DNA from: Tepidamorphaceae bacterium
Lineage (GTDB): Bacteria > Pseudomonadota > Alphaproteobacteria > Rhizobiales > JAKSCL01
Reading direction: 5' to 3'
Length of the DNA stretch: 64,000 nt
NCBI GenBank assembly: GCA_028289445.1
Contig: JANQPO010000024.1
Span: forward strand, 1-64,000
Shown: positions 18,030 to 28,067 of the stretch, one piece after another
Position numbering within the stretch: the stretch's first letter is position 1
Layout of the letters: each line of letters opens with the position of its first letter
The notes under the pieces: model-generated
Told to the model about the DNA's origin: nothing
Seen by the model: only the letters and a program-made list of their open reading frames with translations
Databases searched by the model: none
Made by a program: the position numbers and the translations under genes

Positions 18030-19958
18030 TCAGGCGCTGCGCGGCTCGACGAGCATACGGCCACGCATCTCCATGTGGAGTGCGTGACAGAACCACTGGC
18101 AGTAGAACCAGTGGACACCTGGACGCTCGGCGATGAACGTGACGGACGCCGTTGCCAGCGGTCCAACCTCCATGGCGATGCCGTAATTGGCCAGGCAGAA
18201 GCCATGCGTCAGATCGTCGATGTCATCGATATTCGTGACGTAGATCGTCACTTCGTCGCCCTGCTTGACGGTGAACTTCTCCATCGAGAAGTTCGGTGCG
18301 GCCGAGTACATGTAGACGCGGACCTTGTTACCGTCGCGGATCGGCTCTTCTGCACCATCTTCCAGCATCACGCCGTCGGCGGCCGCCTGTTGGCGTGCCT
18401 CCTCCCATGTCGGATCGTCACGATCCCAGGCAACCTTCGGGTTCACCTTGGACCGGTGGACGAGGATGGAATCGTGCGGCTCGGCGAAGGTCGCGCCATC
18501 GTGGATGACCTTCATTTCGTCCGATGAGATATCGATGAGCTGTTCGCACTCTGCCTTTAGCGGGCCGACATTGAGGAACCGGTCCTTGGAGAACTTGTTC
18601 ATCGAGATCAGCCATTTGCCATCGGCTTCCGCCGTCTCGCCCATGGAGGTCGAGTTGTGGCCCGGCTGATAGTGGACATCGACCTTGGAGATGATCGGGT
18701 CGACATCGGCACCGCCATAAGCGGCAATCGCGCGCTCCATGTTCCACTTCACAACCTGGCTGTCGAGAAACAGCGTGGTGAAGCAGTTGCCCTGGCCGTC
18801 GAAGGCCGTGTGGAGCGGGCCGAGACCGAGCTCTGGCTCTGCCACGATGCAGGAGCGAGGATCGGCGTTCTCAGCGAACAGGGCATCGACCTTGGTCACG
18901 TCAATGACGGAGACCGTCGGCGAGAGCTTGCCGTTGATGACGACGTGCTTCTTGTCAGGCGCCGTATTGCAGCCGTGCGGGCTGTTGGGGATCGGCACGT
19001 ATCGGGTGTAGGCCGAATTCGCCTCCTTGCGCCCATCCAAGACCGGCACGCCGTTCAGCTCTTGATAGTCGCCGGCGGCAACGCCCGCTTCGATCGCCTT
19101 GATGTCGAAGATGACGGCGTGATCGGTTTCGCTTGCTGTCATCTCGGCGAGATTGACGCCCATCTCGGAGTTATAGCTCGTCGCGAAGGCATATTTGCCC
19201 TGATAGTCGGCATCGCAGTTGTCGAGATTGCCGGAGACGATGACCTGCCAGGCGACGGTCATGGTATCGCCGTCGATCGCCGAGAAGATGTTCACATATT
19301 TGTCCGGCTCATCTAGGATCATGCCGTCATTGATCAGCGGCGCCTCGTGTTCGCCATTGGCGAAGACATAGCCGGTGCGCGGGAACTTCTGCGGACGCAG
19401 ACCGTGGATGTCCTTGGCGTTCGGGATCTCGATGATCTTGTCGCATTTCATGACATCGCAGCGAACCCGCGCGACGCGCGTGTTGGCCTTGTCGTTCATG
19501 AACAGATAGCGCCCGTCATAGGTGCCGTCGGTGAACGACATGTGTGGATGGTGCAGGTCGCCATTGTCGTAGGTGACCTTGCCTTGGGCGGCCAGATATT
19601 CCTTTGTTTCCGGCAGGAGACCCTCGGTCAGGATCTTCAAGGATTCATTCGTCTGGCCCCAGCCGGTTGCCGAGCAGCGGTTGAACACCGGAACGCGCAT
19701 GATTTCGCGCATGGAGGGCACGCCCAGAATGCGCATCTCGCCGCTCTGGCCGGACGACCAGAAGCCGTAATATTCGTCAAGCTCGCCCGGCGCCAAGTGC
19801 GCCGAAGCTTCCTGGGCGCGGGCCGGCGAAACCATCGACTGAATACCGAGCGTTCCGCCCGCGCCGGCTCCAGCACCGGCGACCAGTGCACCGGCTGCCG
19901 TCGCTTTCATCAGATCGCGGCGATGAAGGCCGTTGTTCGTCATCTTTGTCTTGCTCAT
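18030..19958 (-). CDS. nosZ: nitrous-oxide reductase, Tat-type (clade I)
   Basis: 642 residues from the ATG at 19958, which has AGGGAG six bases ahead. A twin-arginine signal ([17 protein letters not shown]) marks periplasmic export as a folded copper enzyme and places it in clade I. A seven-bladed propeller carries the CuZ histidines (for example [13 protein letters not shown] and [14 protein letters not shown]), and the C-terminal cupredoxin domain has the CuA site in [19 protein letters not shown] with its two Cys, His and Met. It catalyses N2O + 2 e- + 2 H+ to N2 + H2O. Second gene of the operon behind nosR. Complete and apparently functional. Confidence 0.97.
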   Translation of the reverse strand: MSKTKMTNNGLHRRDLMKATAAGALVAGAGAGAGGTLGIQSMVSPARAQEASAHLAPGELDEYYGFWSSGQSGEMRILGVPSMREIMRVPVFNRCSATGWGQTNESLKILTEGLLPETKEYLAAQGKVTYDNGDLHHPHMSFTDGTYDGRYLFMNDKANTRVARVRCDVMKCDKIIEIPNAKDIHGLRPQKFPRTGYVFANGEHEAPLINDGMILDEPDKYVNIFSAIDGDTMTVAWQVIVSGNLDNCDADYQGKYAFATSYNSEMGVNLAEMTASETDHAVIFDIKAIEAGVAAGDYQELNGVPVLDGRKEANSAYTRYVPIPNSPHGCNTAPDKKHVVINGKLSPTVSVIDVTKVDALFAENADPRSCIVAEPELGLGPLHTAFDGQGNCFTTLFLDSQVVKWNMERAIAAYGGADVDPIISKVDVHYQPGHNSTSMGETAEADGKWLISMNKFSKDRFLNVGPLKAECEQLIDISSDEMKVIHDGATFAEPHDSILVHRSKVNPKVAWDRDDPTWEEARQQAAADGVMLEDGAEEPIRDGNKVRVYMYSAAPNFSMEKFTVKQGDEVTIYVTNIDDIDDLTHGFCLANYGIAMEVGPLATASVTFIAERPGVHWFYCQWFCHALHMEMRGRMLVEPRSA

Positions 19959-19994
19959 CGTGTTCTCCCTATGGTTGGCCTTGAGCAAGGCTCG

Positions 19995-22226
19995 TCAGTC
20001 GGCGGCCACGGGCGTTTTCAGCCGGGTCACCTTGGAAAGATCGGGGTTGAGATTGGTGGTGCGCAGGAACTTCGCGCGCTTTGCCGCCTTCTTGATGCAG
20101 ACCGGGCACTTCTTGGCGCTCTGGTAGAGCATCTGGCAGTGCAGGCATTGGTGGCATTCGTTCGGGTTGATGTGGCCCTCGGGGTGGATTGCCTGGACCA
20201 TGCATTCATTGGCGCAGCGCAGGCACGGATTGCCGCACTCGCGGTAGCGCTTGAGCCAGTCGAACATGCGCAATCGCGCCGGGATCGCCAGCGCCGCACC
20301 CAGCGGACACAGATACCGGCAATAGAACCGCTCAATGAACAGCCCAGCGCTAAGCAGGCCCACGGCGAAGAGGACAAAGGGCCAGTCGCGCTGGAATTTT
20401 AGGATGATCGCCGTCTTGAACGGCTCCACTTCGGCATAGCGCTCGGCAAGCTCCAGCGAGTAGAGCGAAAGGCCGAACAGGCCCAGGAAGATCATGTATT
20501 TGAGCGGCCATAGCCGCTCGTGCAGTGCCCACGGGACCGTGATCTGTGGGATGCGCGCAAGCTTGGCGAGCCGATTTGTCAGCTCCTGGAGCGCGCCGAA
20601 GGGGCACAGCCAGCCGCAAAATACGCCGCGTCCCCAGAAAAGCAGCGAGGCCGCGACAGAGAACCACAACACGAAGATCATCGGGTCCATCAGGAAAGCG
20701 GACCAGGAGAAGTTGGTGGTCACGGCGCCAAAGAAGGCCAGCACGTTCACGACCGATAACTGGGCATTCGCGTACCAGCCGAGGAAGACGAGTGTGAAGA
20801 CCAGGAAGCCGATGCGGAACCAAAACGTCACCGGTTCGCTGCGTGTCAGTTGGATCTGGAAGAAGAAGGCGGCCGTCAGGACGCCGATTGCGGCGACGAG
20901 AATGCCGACCTCGATCGCCTTGTCCTCCCAAATGCGCCGCCAAAGATGGGATAGGGCTTCGGCATCGGATGCAGCGAGCGTGCCGGCGACTTGAGGTGTT
21001 TCCGGCGAGGCCGCCGGCGCGACGGTTTCCAGATAGCGATCCGGCGTCCGATAGCCGAGATCGAAGGTGATGAAGGCCTTGTCGATCGGCCCGACGGCGC
21101 GCTGCACGAGGAGTTGGAGACGGAAGGGCTCGGCCGGATCGAACTCCATTTCGGCCGGGATCTTGAAGAGATCGAGTTCGTTGAAGGCCGGAGCGCCGAG
21201 GGCCGCGATCTCGCCAAGACGACGATGCTGCTTGTCGAAGAACCGTGCCGAATTGTCGCCTTGAATGATCTGAATACGGTCGAAAATGCCGCCCCGGACA
21301 TAACCGGATCCCTTGAACGAGTAGCGGCCGCGCCCTGCGATGACGATCGCGTGCTGTCCGTCATCGAGCCACGCCTTTAGGTTGCCGTATTCGGCATCGC
21401 CCAAGAGGCTGCGGCCGATGGTCGGAACGCTGACCAGAGCCACGCGCATGTCGATGAACGTGTCGGTCGGATCGCCTTTTTCCGGCCGCGCGATGGCGCG
21501 GGGATCGCCGGCGCGTTCGAAAGCGTCGTTCACCTGGCTCACGTCTAAAGAAAGGGCGCGTACGGAACCATCTCCGGCTAGCGTTTCCCAATCCTCAGAC
21601 ATGGGATCGGGATCGTCCTTCAAGATTTTGGTTGGTCCAGTTGCGGCGACTTCGGGCAGAAGCCCGCCAAGACCGAGCGCGCGGGCGACTTTCAAGCCGG
21701 CCCGGACGATTGAGTCGTCGATCACCATGATGGTCACGGTGGCGCCGGAGACAATGTCGAGCTCATGTCCGGACCCGCCGGCTTCTGCCTCCTTGATGAG
21801 GTCAAGCCCGGCATAGCGTTCCGTGACGGCCTGGATCTTGGAATCGGGAATGCCGATCAGGACGATCGGTTCGGAGTGTTCGACCAGCCGGACGCCGGTG
21901 ACCTTGGCGTTGGCGTCGACGCCCATGACGACATGGATGGGCTTGCCGGAATACCCCGTCGTTGTGACGAAATCCGATGTGAGGAAGACATGGCCGACCG
22001 TCTCGCCGTCCTTGAGAGCGGGAACGACCGGTGTATCGCTGCGCCGTTGGCCGTAGGCATCGGCGCCAGGTACGACGTCCTCGACGGGTAAGTCTTTGAG
22101 AAATCTGTCGATAAGCGGTTCGGTCGCGGCAGCGGGGACGCCGGTGAGAAAGGTCGAAAGAACGACCAATATCACCGCAAGGGCAGTTGCTAGAACGCCC
22201 CGAACTGCGATCCTGGCCCCGAACAT
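19995..22226 (-). CDS. nosR: NosR, membrane flavo-iron-sulfur protein for N2O reduction
   Basis: 743 residues from the ATG at 22226, preceded by GAGGAG nine bases upstream; an in-frame TTG slightly earlier is less likely. A signal/anchor leads into a periplasmic FMN-binding domain whose SGATVT motif is the covalent FMN acceptor site. Then come about six membrane helices and a cytoplasmic polyferredoxin with CRYLCPLGAAL, CLRCANECMVQAIHP and CHQCLHCQ. NosR supplies electrons to NosZ and is needed for nosZ expression. First gene of nosRZDFYLX, preceded by an FNR-type box. Confidence 0.95.
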   Translation of the reverse strand: MFGARIAVRGVLATALAVILVVLSTFLTGVPAAATEPLIDRFLKDLPVEDVVPGADAYGQRRSDTPVVPALKDGETVGHVFLTSDFVTTTGYSGKPIHVVMGVDANAKVTGVRLVEHSEPIVLIGIPDSKIQAVTERYAGLDLIKEAEAGGSGHELDIVSGATVTIMVIDDSIVRAGLKVARALGLGGLLPEVAATGPTKILKDDPDPMSEDWETLAGDGSVRALSLDVSQVNDAFERAGDPRAIARPEKGDPTDTFIDMRVALVSVPTIGRSLLGDAEYGNLKAWLDDGQHAIVIAGRGRYSFKGSGYVRGGIFDRIQIIQGDNSARFFDKQHRRLGEIAALGAPAFNELDLFKIPAEMEFDPAEPFRLQLLVQRAVGPIDKAFITFDLGYRTPDRYLETVAPAASPETPQVAGTLAASDAEALSHLWRRIWEDKAIEVGILVAAIGVLTAAFFFQIQLTRSEPVTFWFRIGFLVFTLVFLGWYANAQLSVVNVLAFFGAVTTNFSWSAFLMDPMIFVLWFSVAASLLFWGRGVFCGWLCPFGALQELTNRLAKLARIPQITVPWALHERLWPLKYMIFLGLFGLSLYSLELAERYAEVEPFKTAIILKFQRDWPFVLFAVGLLSAGLFIERFYCRYLCPLGAALAIPARLRMFDWLKRYRECGNPCLRCANECMVQAIHPEGHINPNECHQCLHCQMLYQSAKKCPVCIKKAAKRAKFLRTTNLNPDLSKVTRLKTPVAAD

Positions 22227-22276
22227 GCGTGTCGTCTCCTCGACACGCAAACTGCGCCTAATCGCAGTGTGGCGAT

Positions 22277-22290
22277 TTGACGCAAATCAT
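22277..22290 (-). promoter_or_regulatory. FNR/CRP-family box before nosR
   Basis: The plus-strand sequence TTGACGCAAATCAT matches the FNR/Dnr/NnrR consensus TTGAT-N4-ATCAA at eight of ten defined positions. It lies 50 bases upstream of the nosR ATG, so transcription would start very close to the gene if the box is at -41.5. It fits oxygen- or NO-responsive control of nos operons. Inference from motif and position. Confidence 0.65.
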
Positions 22291-22344
22291 TTTTTGCCCT
22301 GGATTGGTGTTACTACGCATAGGGCCTTTTGGTTTGCTTGGCGG

Positions 22345-23334
22345 TCAGTCGACCGACCAGGTAAAGCCGGCGCGCATGACGTCCTTCAGGCTGCGCTCAT
22401 CTGAGGTCTTGACGCCTGATCCTGTGTCAAAGATTGGACCCGGATTGTCGTAGAGGATGCCGGTCGCCATCGGGAAATCGGGCAACGCCATACGGGCGAG
22501 CGCGGCGGCGAGATTGCGATTGTCCGTCCTGTGGGTCAGCGCGTTGGCCGGATCGTCGACCGTCACGAGGTCCAGCGCTTCGGGGTCGAAGCCGATTCCC
22601 TTCGATCCGTCTTCACCAAAGACGAGTGGCTCGCCGTTCTCCAACTGGATTTGGTGCTCCGCGACAGCGTCGCGGGCGACGAAATCGTCGAAGACGTCTT
22701 CGTTGAAGACGATGCAGTTTTGAAAGATCTCGACGAAGGCGGCACCCGGATGATGGTACGCCGCTTTCAGGATCTCGATGAGTTGCTTGACCTGTGTGTC
22801 GACGCCGCGCGCCACGAAGCGTGCACCGCAGCCGAGTGCGAAGCCGGCCGGGTCGAGCGGGCTGTCGACACTGCCTCCCGGCGACGAGGGCGAGCGAGTC
22901 GCCAGCCGCGAGGTCGGCGAATACTGGCCCTTGGTCAAGCCGTAGGTCTCGTTGTTGAAGAGCAGAATCTGGCAGTTCACATTGCGGCGCAGGATGTGCA
23001 GTAGGTGATTGCCACCGATCGACAGGCCGTCGCCATCGCCGGTGACAATCCAGACATCGAGATCGGGATTGGCCAGCAGCATGCCGGTGGCAAAAGCCGG
23101 AGCACGGCCGTGAATGGTGTGAAAGCCGTAAGTGTCGATGTAGTAGGGGAATCGCGATGAGCAGCCGATACCGGAAACGAAGACGGTGTTCTCGCGCTTG
23201 GCGCCGATGTCGGCGAGAACCGACTTCACGGCCTTAAGGATAGCGTAGTCACCGCAGCCGGGGCACCAGCGGACCTCCTGATCGGTGGCGTAATCGGCCG
23301 GCTTTAGCGCGGCTGGGCTCACGACCTCATTCAT
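22345..23334 (-). CDS. korB: 2-oxoacid:ferredoxin oxidoreductase beta subunit (KorB-like)
   Basis: 329 residues, starting at the ATG that overlaps the end of korA by eight bases. TPP-binding motif GDGDGLSIGGNHLLHILRRN, and a WCPGCGDYAILKA segment whose cysteines ligate a [4Fe-4S] cluster. Further family features are GIGCSSRFPYYIDTYGFHT and LLFNNETYGLTKGQ. With the alpha/gamma subunit it oxidatively decarboxylates a 2-oxoacid, most likely 2-oxoglutarate, reducing ferredoxin. It could replace or supplement 2-oxoglutarate dehydrogenase under low oxygen. Confidence 0.92.
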   Translation of the reverse strand: MNEVVSPAALKPADYATDQEVRWCPGCGDYAILKAVKSVLADIGAKRENTVFVSGIGCSSRFPYYIDTYGFHTIHGRAPAFATGMLLANPDLDVWIVTGDGDGLSIGGNHLLHILRRNVNCQILLFNNETYGLTKGQYSPTSRLATRSPSSPGGSVDSPLDPAGFALGCGARFVARGVDTQVKQLIEILKAAYHHPGAAFVEIFQNCIVFNEDVFDDFVARDAVAEHQIQLENGEPLVFGEDGSKGIGFDPEALDLVTVDDPANALTHRTDNRNLAAALARMALPDFPMATGILYDNPGPIFDTGSGVKTSDERSLKDVMRAGFTWSVD

Positions 23335-25198
23335 GTCCTGTCTCCAAGCGGGCGAGGATTGCATCCTCGACTTCGCTAACCTTGAACGGCCGGCCGGTGA
23401 CCTTGTTCAGCCCCTCAGCGTTGGTGCAGCCCTCGGCGCGCAGCAGTCTCACGAGCTGACCGGCATTCATTTCCGCGACCAGAATGTTGCGATAACCGGC
23501 AAGGAGTTCGGCCTGGTTCGGCGCGAAGGGCTTAAGATGGCGCAGATGGATGTGCGAGACCTTGTGACCCTTGGCACGGATATTGGTGACCGCGCGGGAA
23601 ATCGGCCCGTAGGTCGATCCCCATCCGACTATGGCGAAATCGCCCGACGCTTCGCCCTGGTCGGGCTCAAGCGGCGGGATTAACCGCGCGACGCGCTCGA
23701 CTTTTTCGGCGCGGACATCGGTCATCTTCTGGTGGTTTTCGGGATCGTAGGAGATGTGACCGGAGGCGAAGTCCTTTTCGATCCCACCGATGCGGTGTTC
23801 GCAGCCGGGTGTGCCGGGAACCGCCCAGGCGCGCGCCAGTGTCTCCGGGTCGCGCAGATAAGGATGGAAGCCCTCCGGCTCGGTGTGATGCTTCGTTTCA
23901 ATGCGCGGGATCGCATCGAGATCCGGCAAGGCCCAGGGTCCGGACGCATTGGCGATGAAACCGTCGGACAAAAGCATCACCGGCGTCATATGGGTCAGGG
24001 CGATGCGCGCCGCTTCGATCGCTGTCTCGAAACAGTCGGACGGCGAGTGTGCGGCCAGCACCGGAATGGGACTTTCGCCGTGACGGCCGAAAAGCGCCTG
24101 GTTGAGGTCGGACTGCTCCGTCTTCGTCGGCATTCCGGTCGACGGTCCGGCGCGCTGGGTGTTGACGATGACGAGCGGCAGTTCAGCCGCGACCGCTAGA
24201 CCCATCGCCTCTAGCTTTAACGCGATGCCCGGACCGGAACTGGAAGTCACGCCCAGTCCGCCGGCATAGGCGACGCCGATCGCAGCACAGATCGCCGCGA
24301 TTTCGTCCTCCGCCTGAAAGGTCTTCACGCCGATGTCCTTGAGGCGCGCCAGAGTGTGCAGGATCGGTGATGCCGGCGTGATCGGATAGGACGCGAACAC
24401 CAGATCGCGGCCCGATAACTCAGCCGCCGCCGCAAGGCCCCAGGCCAGCGCTTCCGATCCAGACACCGAGCGATAGAGGCCGGGCGCCATTTCCAGTTTT
24501 TGGACGGAGAAAGCCGTTTCCCCTGATGCCTCGACCGCCTCGCCATAGGTGTGGCCACCATCGAGCGCGGCGATATTCGCCTTGGCGATGTCGGGTTTTG
24601 CGGCGAATTTCTGTTCCAACCATTGCTTGGTCGGCGCGCGGTCGCGCCCGAACATCCAGTAGACGAAGCCAAGCGCCCAAAAGTTCTTGCAGCGCAGGGA
24701 ATCCTTCTTGCCGAGACTGAGATCGGCGACGCTTTCCTGGGTTAGCTTGGAGATGTCCGGCGCCATCACCTGGTAGTCGTCAAGCGTACCGTCATCGAGC
24801 GGCGATGTCGTGTAGCCGGCCCGCTCGATGTTGCGCTGGGCAAACGTGCCGGCATCGACCAAGACAATGCCGCCGCGCTTCAGGGTCTCCAGATTGGTTT
24901 TCAAAGCTGCCGGGTTCAGCGCCACCAGCATGTCGGCTTCATCGCCGATCGTCTTGATCCGCCGGCCGCCGAAGTGGATCTGATAGGCCGACACGCCATA
25001 AGTCGTTCCAACTGGCGCGCGGACTTCGGCAGGAAAGTCCGGAAATGTCTCCAGGTCGTTCTCGGACAGGGCGCTGGCCAGTCCAAGCTGGCCGCCGATC
25101 ACCTGGATACCGTCGCCGGAATCGCCGGCCAGCCGCACGACGACGGTCTCGACCGCTTTGCGCGCGGCGCGGGTGTTGTCTCGAATTAGCGTATTCAT
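23327..25198 (-). CDS. korA: 2-oxoacid:ferredoxin oxidoreductase fused gamma/alpha subunit (KorA-like)
   Basis: 623 residues. The N-terminal gamma domain (VRLAGDSGDGIQVIGGQLG, residues about 15-195) is fused to the alpha/pyrimidine domain (GSEALAWGLAAAAELSGRD onward) with FASYPITPASPILHTLA and GVTSSSGPGIALKLEAMGLA. This fused arrangement is typical of aerobic-type KorAB without a separate delta ferredoxin. The start at 25198 was chosen because the conserved gamma fold begins about 15 residues later; the ribosome site is weak. Translationally coupled to korB. Substrate probably 2-oxoglutarate, from family resemblance only. Confidence 0.92.
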   Translation of the reverse strand: MNTLIRDNTRAARKAVETVVVRLAGDSGDGIQVIGGQLGLASALSENDLETFPDFPAEVRAPVGTTYGVSAYQIHFGGRRIKTIGDEADMLVALNPAALKTNLETLKRGGIVLVDAGTFAQRNIERAGYTTSPLDDGTLDDYQVMAPDISKLTQESVADLSLGKKDSLRCKNFWALGFVYWMFGRDRAPTKQWLEQKFAAKPDIAKANIAALDGGHTYGEAVEASGETAFSVQKLEMAPGLYRSVSGSEALAWGLAAAAELSGRDLVFASYPITPASPILHTLARLKDIGVKTFQAEDEIAAICAAIGVAYAGGLGVTSSSGPGIALKLEAMGLAVAAELPLVIVNTQRAGPSTGMPTKTEQSDLNQALFGRHGESPIPVLAAHSPSDCFETAIEAARIALTHMTPVMLLSDGFIANASGPWALPDLDAIPRIETKHHTEPEGFHPYLRDPETLARAWAVPGTPGCEHRIGGIEKDFASGHISYDPENHQKMTDVRAEKVERVARLIPPLEPDQGEASGDFAIVGWGSTYGPISRAVTNIRAKGHKVSHIHLRHLKPFAPNQAELLAGYRNILVAEMNAGQLVRLLRAEGCTNAEGLNKVTGRPFKVSEVEDAILARLETGHE

Positions 25199-25335
25199 CA
25201 CAGGTACTGATCTAACGCGGGCGGGGTAAGCCCCATATGCACGATCTCCAATCCTAGCACGGCTTCTCATCCAACCGCGATGAATGCGGTCCAGGCTATC
25301 GCATATGTGATCGAACAGCGGTCGCCGACAGACCG

Positions 25336-25355
25336 GGACGGCAAAAAACCCGTCC
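25336..25355 (-). terminator. weak hairpin between uspA and korA
   Basis: GGACGG and CCGTCC form a six-pair stem around an eight-base A/T-rich loop. It follows the uspA-like gene on the minus strand but no T-run comes after the stem, so it could be a poor terminator or chance. Confidence 0.3.
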
Positions 25356-25397
25356 GCGCAGCGACACTTTATGAGCCCGATGCAAAGGCGCTACTCC

Positions 25398-25886
25398 CTA
25401 CTTGACCGAAAGACATGTGCAGTCGGCCTGCGCGAAGACGGTCTGGGACACGCTGCCGAAGGCGTTTGCGTCGGTTCCCCCGGTGCCCCGGCAGCCCATG
25501 ACAATCGTCCCCGCTCCGGTCCGCTTGCGTGCCGTGAGGATGCAGTCGGCCGGATCCCCCGAAGCGATGGGCATGATTTCCGCGTCGAGGCCGCGCCGAT
25601 CGACCTTGGCGGCGGCTTGATCGAGGATCGTCTCGCCGACAACGGTCATCACGCTGTCAGGAACCGGCGCGCTGCCAGCATGGGATAGGCGTTCAAGCAG
25701 CGCTCGGATTTTTGCGTCAAACGCGTTTGCGACAGCCAGATCGAGCACTTGATGCGCTGTTCGTCCTTTGGCGAGGATATGAAGAAGGGCGATCCGGCCG
25801 CCGTATTTTTCCGCCAGATCGCAGGCGATCTGAAGCGCCTTCATCGCGTGCACGGAGCCGTCAACGGGAACCAATATCGTATGCAT
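25398..25886 (-). CDS. universal stress protein, UspA family
   Basis: 162 residues from the ATG at 25886, where the fold begins (MHTILVPVDGSVHAMKALQIA). The C-terminal nucleotide-binding signature GAGTIVMGCRGTGGTDANAFGSVSQTVF follows the G-2x-G-9x-G-S pattern, so ATP binding is likely. Cytoplasmic. Usp proteins are commonly induced by low oxygen or stress and often sit near respiratory genes, as here between korAB and a two-component system. Apparently single gene. The target is unknown. Confidence 0.9.
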   Translation of the reverse strand: MHTILVPVDGSVHAMKALQIACDLAEKYGGRIALLHILAKGRTAHQVLDLAVANAFDAKIRALLERLSHAGSAPVPDSVMTVVGETILDQAAAKVDRRGLDAEIMPIASGDPADCILTARKRTGAGTIVMGCRGTGGTDANAFGSVSQTVFAQADCTCLSVK

Positions 25887-26091
25887 GGTCCGACCTTCGC
25901 CGCTTGCCGGTCGCGTTTCAATGCGCCGTGTCAAACTTCGACGACTTTCGCCGGCAAAGAACGGTAAGGTCTATTCTAGCGGCAGCAGGCCGCGTTCGCC
26001 ATCAGGAACTGATTAGCTTGCAGGGTCAGCGTGGAAAACGCTCCGCCACTCGATCCAGAAGCGGGGCGAACACTCCGCGGCACGCGGAGTC

Positions 26092-26523
26092 CTAGTTCGC
26101 GACTTGTGGCGTCCGGGCAACCTTGAACCAGAACTCATCCACTTCTTTGACGGCATCCACCATTTCCTCAAAACCCTGAGGCTTCGTGATGAAGGAATTG
26201 GCGCCGTGGCGATAGCATTCCGCCACATCGATCGGCGACGATGAGGTCGAGAAAACCAGGGTGGGGATGCCCTTCAGATCCGGGTCGCTGCGAATGATCT
26301 TCAGCGCCTCGATCCCGTTCAGCTTCGGCATGTTGAGGTCGAGAAGAATGAGACTCGGCCGTGGCGCACTTTCGGGATCGGAATACTCGCCTTCGTGTTT
26401 GAGATATTTGACGAGTTCCTCGCCATCTCGGACAACGCGAAACTCAATGTCGCGATCCGCCTTCTGGATCGCGCGCTTGGTCATGTAGATATCGGCCTCG
26501 TCGTCATCCGCCATCAAGATCAC
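26092..26523 (-). CDS. single-domain response regulator (Rcp1-like)
   Basis: 143 residues from the GTG at 26523, which has a strong GAGGAGGATGAG ahead of it; a later ATG at 26514 would clip the first strand. The CheY-like domain is complete: acidic triad DDDEADIYM, phospho-acceptor in SLILLDLNMPKLNG, the T/S switch in VFSTSSSP, and the lysine in SFITKPQGF. There is no output domain. This Rcp1/CheY type is normally paired with phytochrome-like kinases, and it lies 23 bases after the histidine kinase gene, so the pair is very likely cognate. Output is probably by protein contact. Confidence 0.9.
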   Translation of the reverse strand: MILMADDDEADIYMTKRAIQKADRDIEFRVVRDGEELVKYLKHEGEYSDPESAPRPSLILLDLNMPKLNGIEALKIIRSDPDLKGIPTLVFSTSSSPIDVAECYRHGANSFITKPQGFEEMVDAVKEVDEFWFKVARTPQVAN

Positions 26524-26546
26524 GGTCTCATCCTCCTCTTCAGCGG

Positions 26547-28067
26547 TCAGTGCAGGTCGCGCGCGTTGGGGGCGTTTGCCAATTCGAGCCGGAAACAGGC
26601 ACCGACGCCGGCCTCGCCTTCGGCAATGAGTTTCGCGCCATGTTGCTCGGCGATCTTCTTGCACACCGCCAGGCCGATCCCGACACCGTCATACTCAGCC
26701 TTGCCGTGAAGCCGCTTGAAGGGCTCCATGATCTGTTTGGCGTGTTTGGAATCGAAGCCAATGCCATTGTCCTTGACATAGACATTGGCGGTGCGCGTTG
26801 CGTCGGTCGGGTTCTCTATGATTTCGCAATCGACCTTTATCTCCAGCGGTCTGTTTGCGGAGCGATATTTGATCGCGTTTCCGATGAGATTGACGAACAT
26901 CCGGTAGAGCTGCCGCTCGTCGCCTTCGATCGCCGGCAGCTTGCCAACGGCTATCGCTCCACCGATCTCGTCCAACTCAGCCGAGAAGCCCGAGGCGATC
27001 TGCTCGAACACCGCCTTCAGATCGACGATCGTCGTCTGTTCGACGACATTGCCGACCCGCGAGAACTCCAGGATACCCTCGATCAGATCGCGCATGCGGG
27101 CGGCGCCGCCGGTGACGAACTCCATATGATGTTTGTCGTCATCGCTGAGCCGATCTGCCATGTCCTTCTTTATGAGTTCGATAAAGGTCGTGATCTGCCG
27201 CAGCGGCTCCTGCAAATCATGTGAGGCGACATAGGCAAATCGTTCAAGTTCGGTGTTCGACCGTTCAAGGGCTTCGGCGTGGCGCGCCATTTCTTCCTTG
27301 TTGGCGCCCAGCTGTTCCCATTGCTCGACGATCTCCTGGTTGACTTCCTCCATCTCCTTGACGTGGTCGTCATTGATCGTCATCAGCCGGCTCACGAAGT
27401 TGGACACCTGGTCGATTTCGTCGTCACTGCTGGCCAACCAGCGGCTGCGCTTGATGTTCAATGTGGCCGCTGAGCGCGTCGGATCGTAGTCGCGTGTGAT
27501 CGCGGCGACAGTCGCAAGATGCCGGCCGGCCAAGCGGTAGAACACGACGATGACGCATCCACCGAGCAGGACTGCAATCAGGGCGAAATCGCTGAGCGTT
27601 CGAACGCCGATCTCGCGCAGCCGCGCGACGACGTTATCGAGGCTCGCAGATACGATGAGGACGCCGAGCTTTTCCGGCTCCGCGTAAATCGTCTTCACGA
27701 GCGGGACTTCGTAAGTGATCAAACGCTTCGCCTTGGGCGTTCCGACCGTCCAGGTCTCGCCCGTTTCAGCGATAATCCTTGCTTGCTCGATGCCCGGCGT
27801 TGCGACAACCGTTGCAAGTGTCTCGTCGATTGTCGCCTGGTTGCCAGTGGATATGCCATTCATGAGCGCCCAGCTCTGAGCCTGCTCGATGTCGCCAACT
27901 GACGTTGCGATGGCGTCCAACTCCTCGTCGTATGCGACGTATAGATTGAGAGCCGTTGCAAGCAGGGTAACGGCTGCGCAAACCGTGATGACGAGCACTG
28001 AGAACCGGCGTGTCAGTCGGCTACCCAGGACGCCAAGCCAAGGCGAGGAACCAAGCCAACGCTTCAT
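26547..28067 (-). CDS. membrane sensor histidine kinase
   Basis: 506 residues from the ATG at 28067 (a TTG 30 codons earlier is possible). TM1 near residues 20-42 (VLVITVCAAVTLLATALN) and TM2 near 172-194 flank a periplasmic sensor of about 130 residues with no recognisable ligand domain. A HAMP-like linker and coiled coil follow. The HisKA box is ERFAYVASHDLQEPLRQIT with the phospho-His, and the ATPase domain has NLIGNAIKYRS, DNGIGFD and GVGIGLAVCKK. It phosphorylates the CheY-like regulator encoded just downstream. Signal unknown; an inverted repeat lies about 170 bases upstream of the start. Confidence 0.9.
   Translation of the reverse strand: MKRWLGSSPWLGVLGSRLTRRFSVLVITVCAAVTLLATALNLYVAYDEELDAIATSVGDIEQAQSWALMNGISTGNQATIDETLATVVATPGIEQARIIAETGETWTVGTPKAKRLITYEVPLVKTIYAEPEKLGVLIVSASLDNVVARLREIGVRTLSDFALIAVLLGGCVIVVFYRLAGRHLATVAAITRDYDPTRSAATLNIKRSRWLASSDDEIDQVSNFVSRLMTINDDHVKEMEEVNQEIVEQWEQLGANKEEMARHAEALERSNTELERFAYVASHDLQEPLRQITTFIELIKKDMADRLSDDDKHHMEFVTGGAARMRDLIEGILEFSRVGNVVEQTTIVDLKAVFEQIASGFSAELDEIGGAIAVGKLPAIEGDERQLYRMFVNLIGNAIKYRSANRPLEIKVDCEIIENPTDATRTANVYVKDNGIGFDSKHAKQIMEPFKRLHGKAEYDGVGIGLAVCKKIAEQHGAKLIAEGEAGVGACFRLELANAPNARDLH

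Noticed and set aside
16928-18136. 402-codon plus-strand open frame
   Set aside because: Antisense to the repetitive nosD gene; the repeats produce the long open frame.
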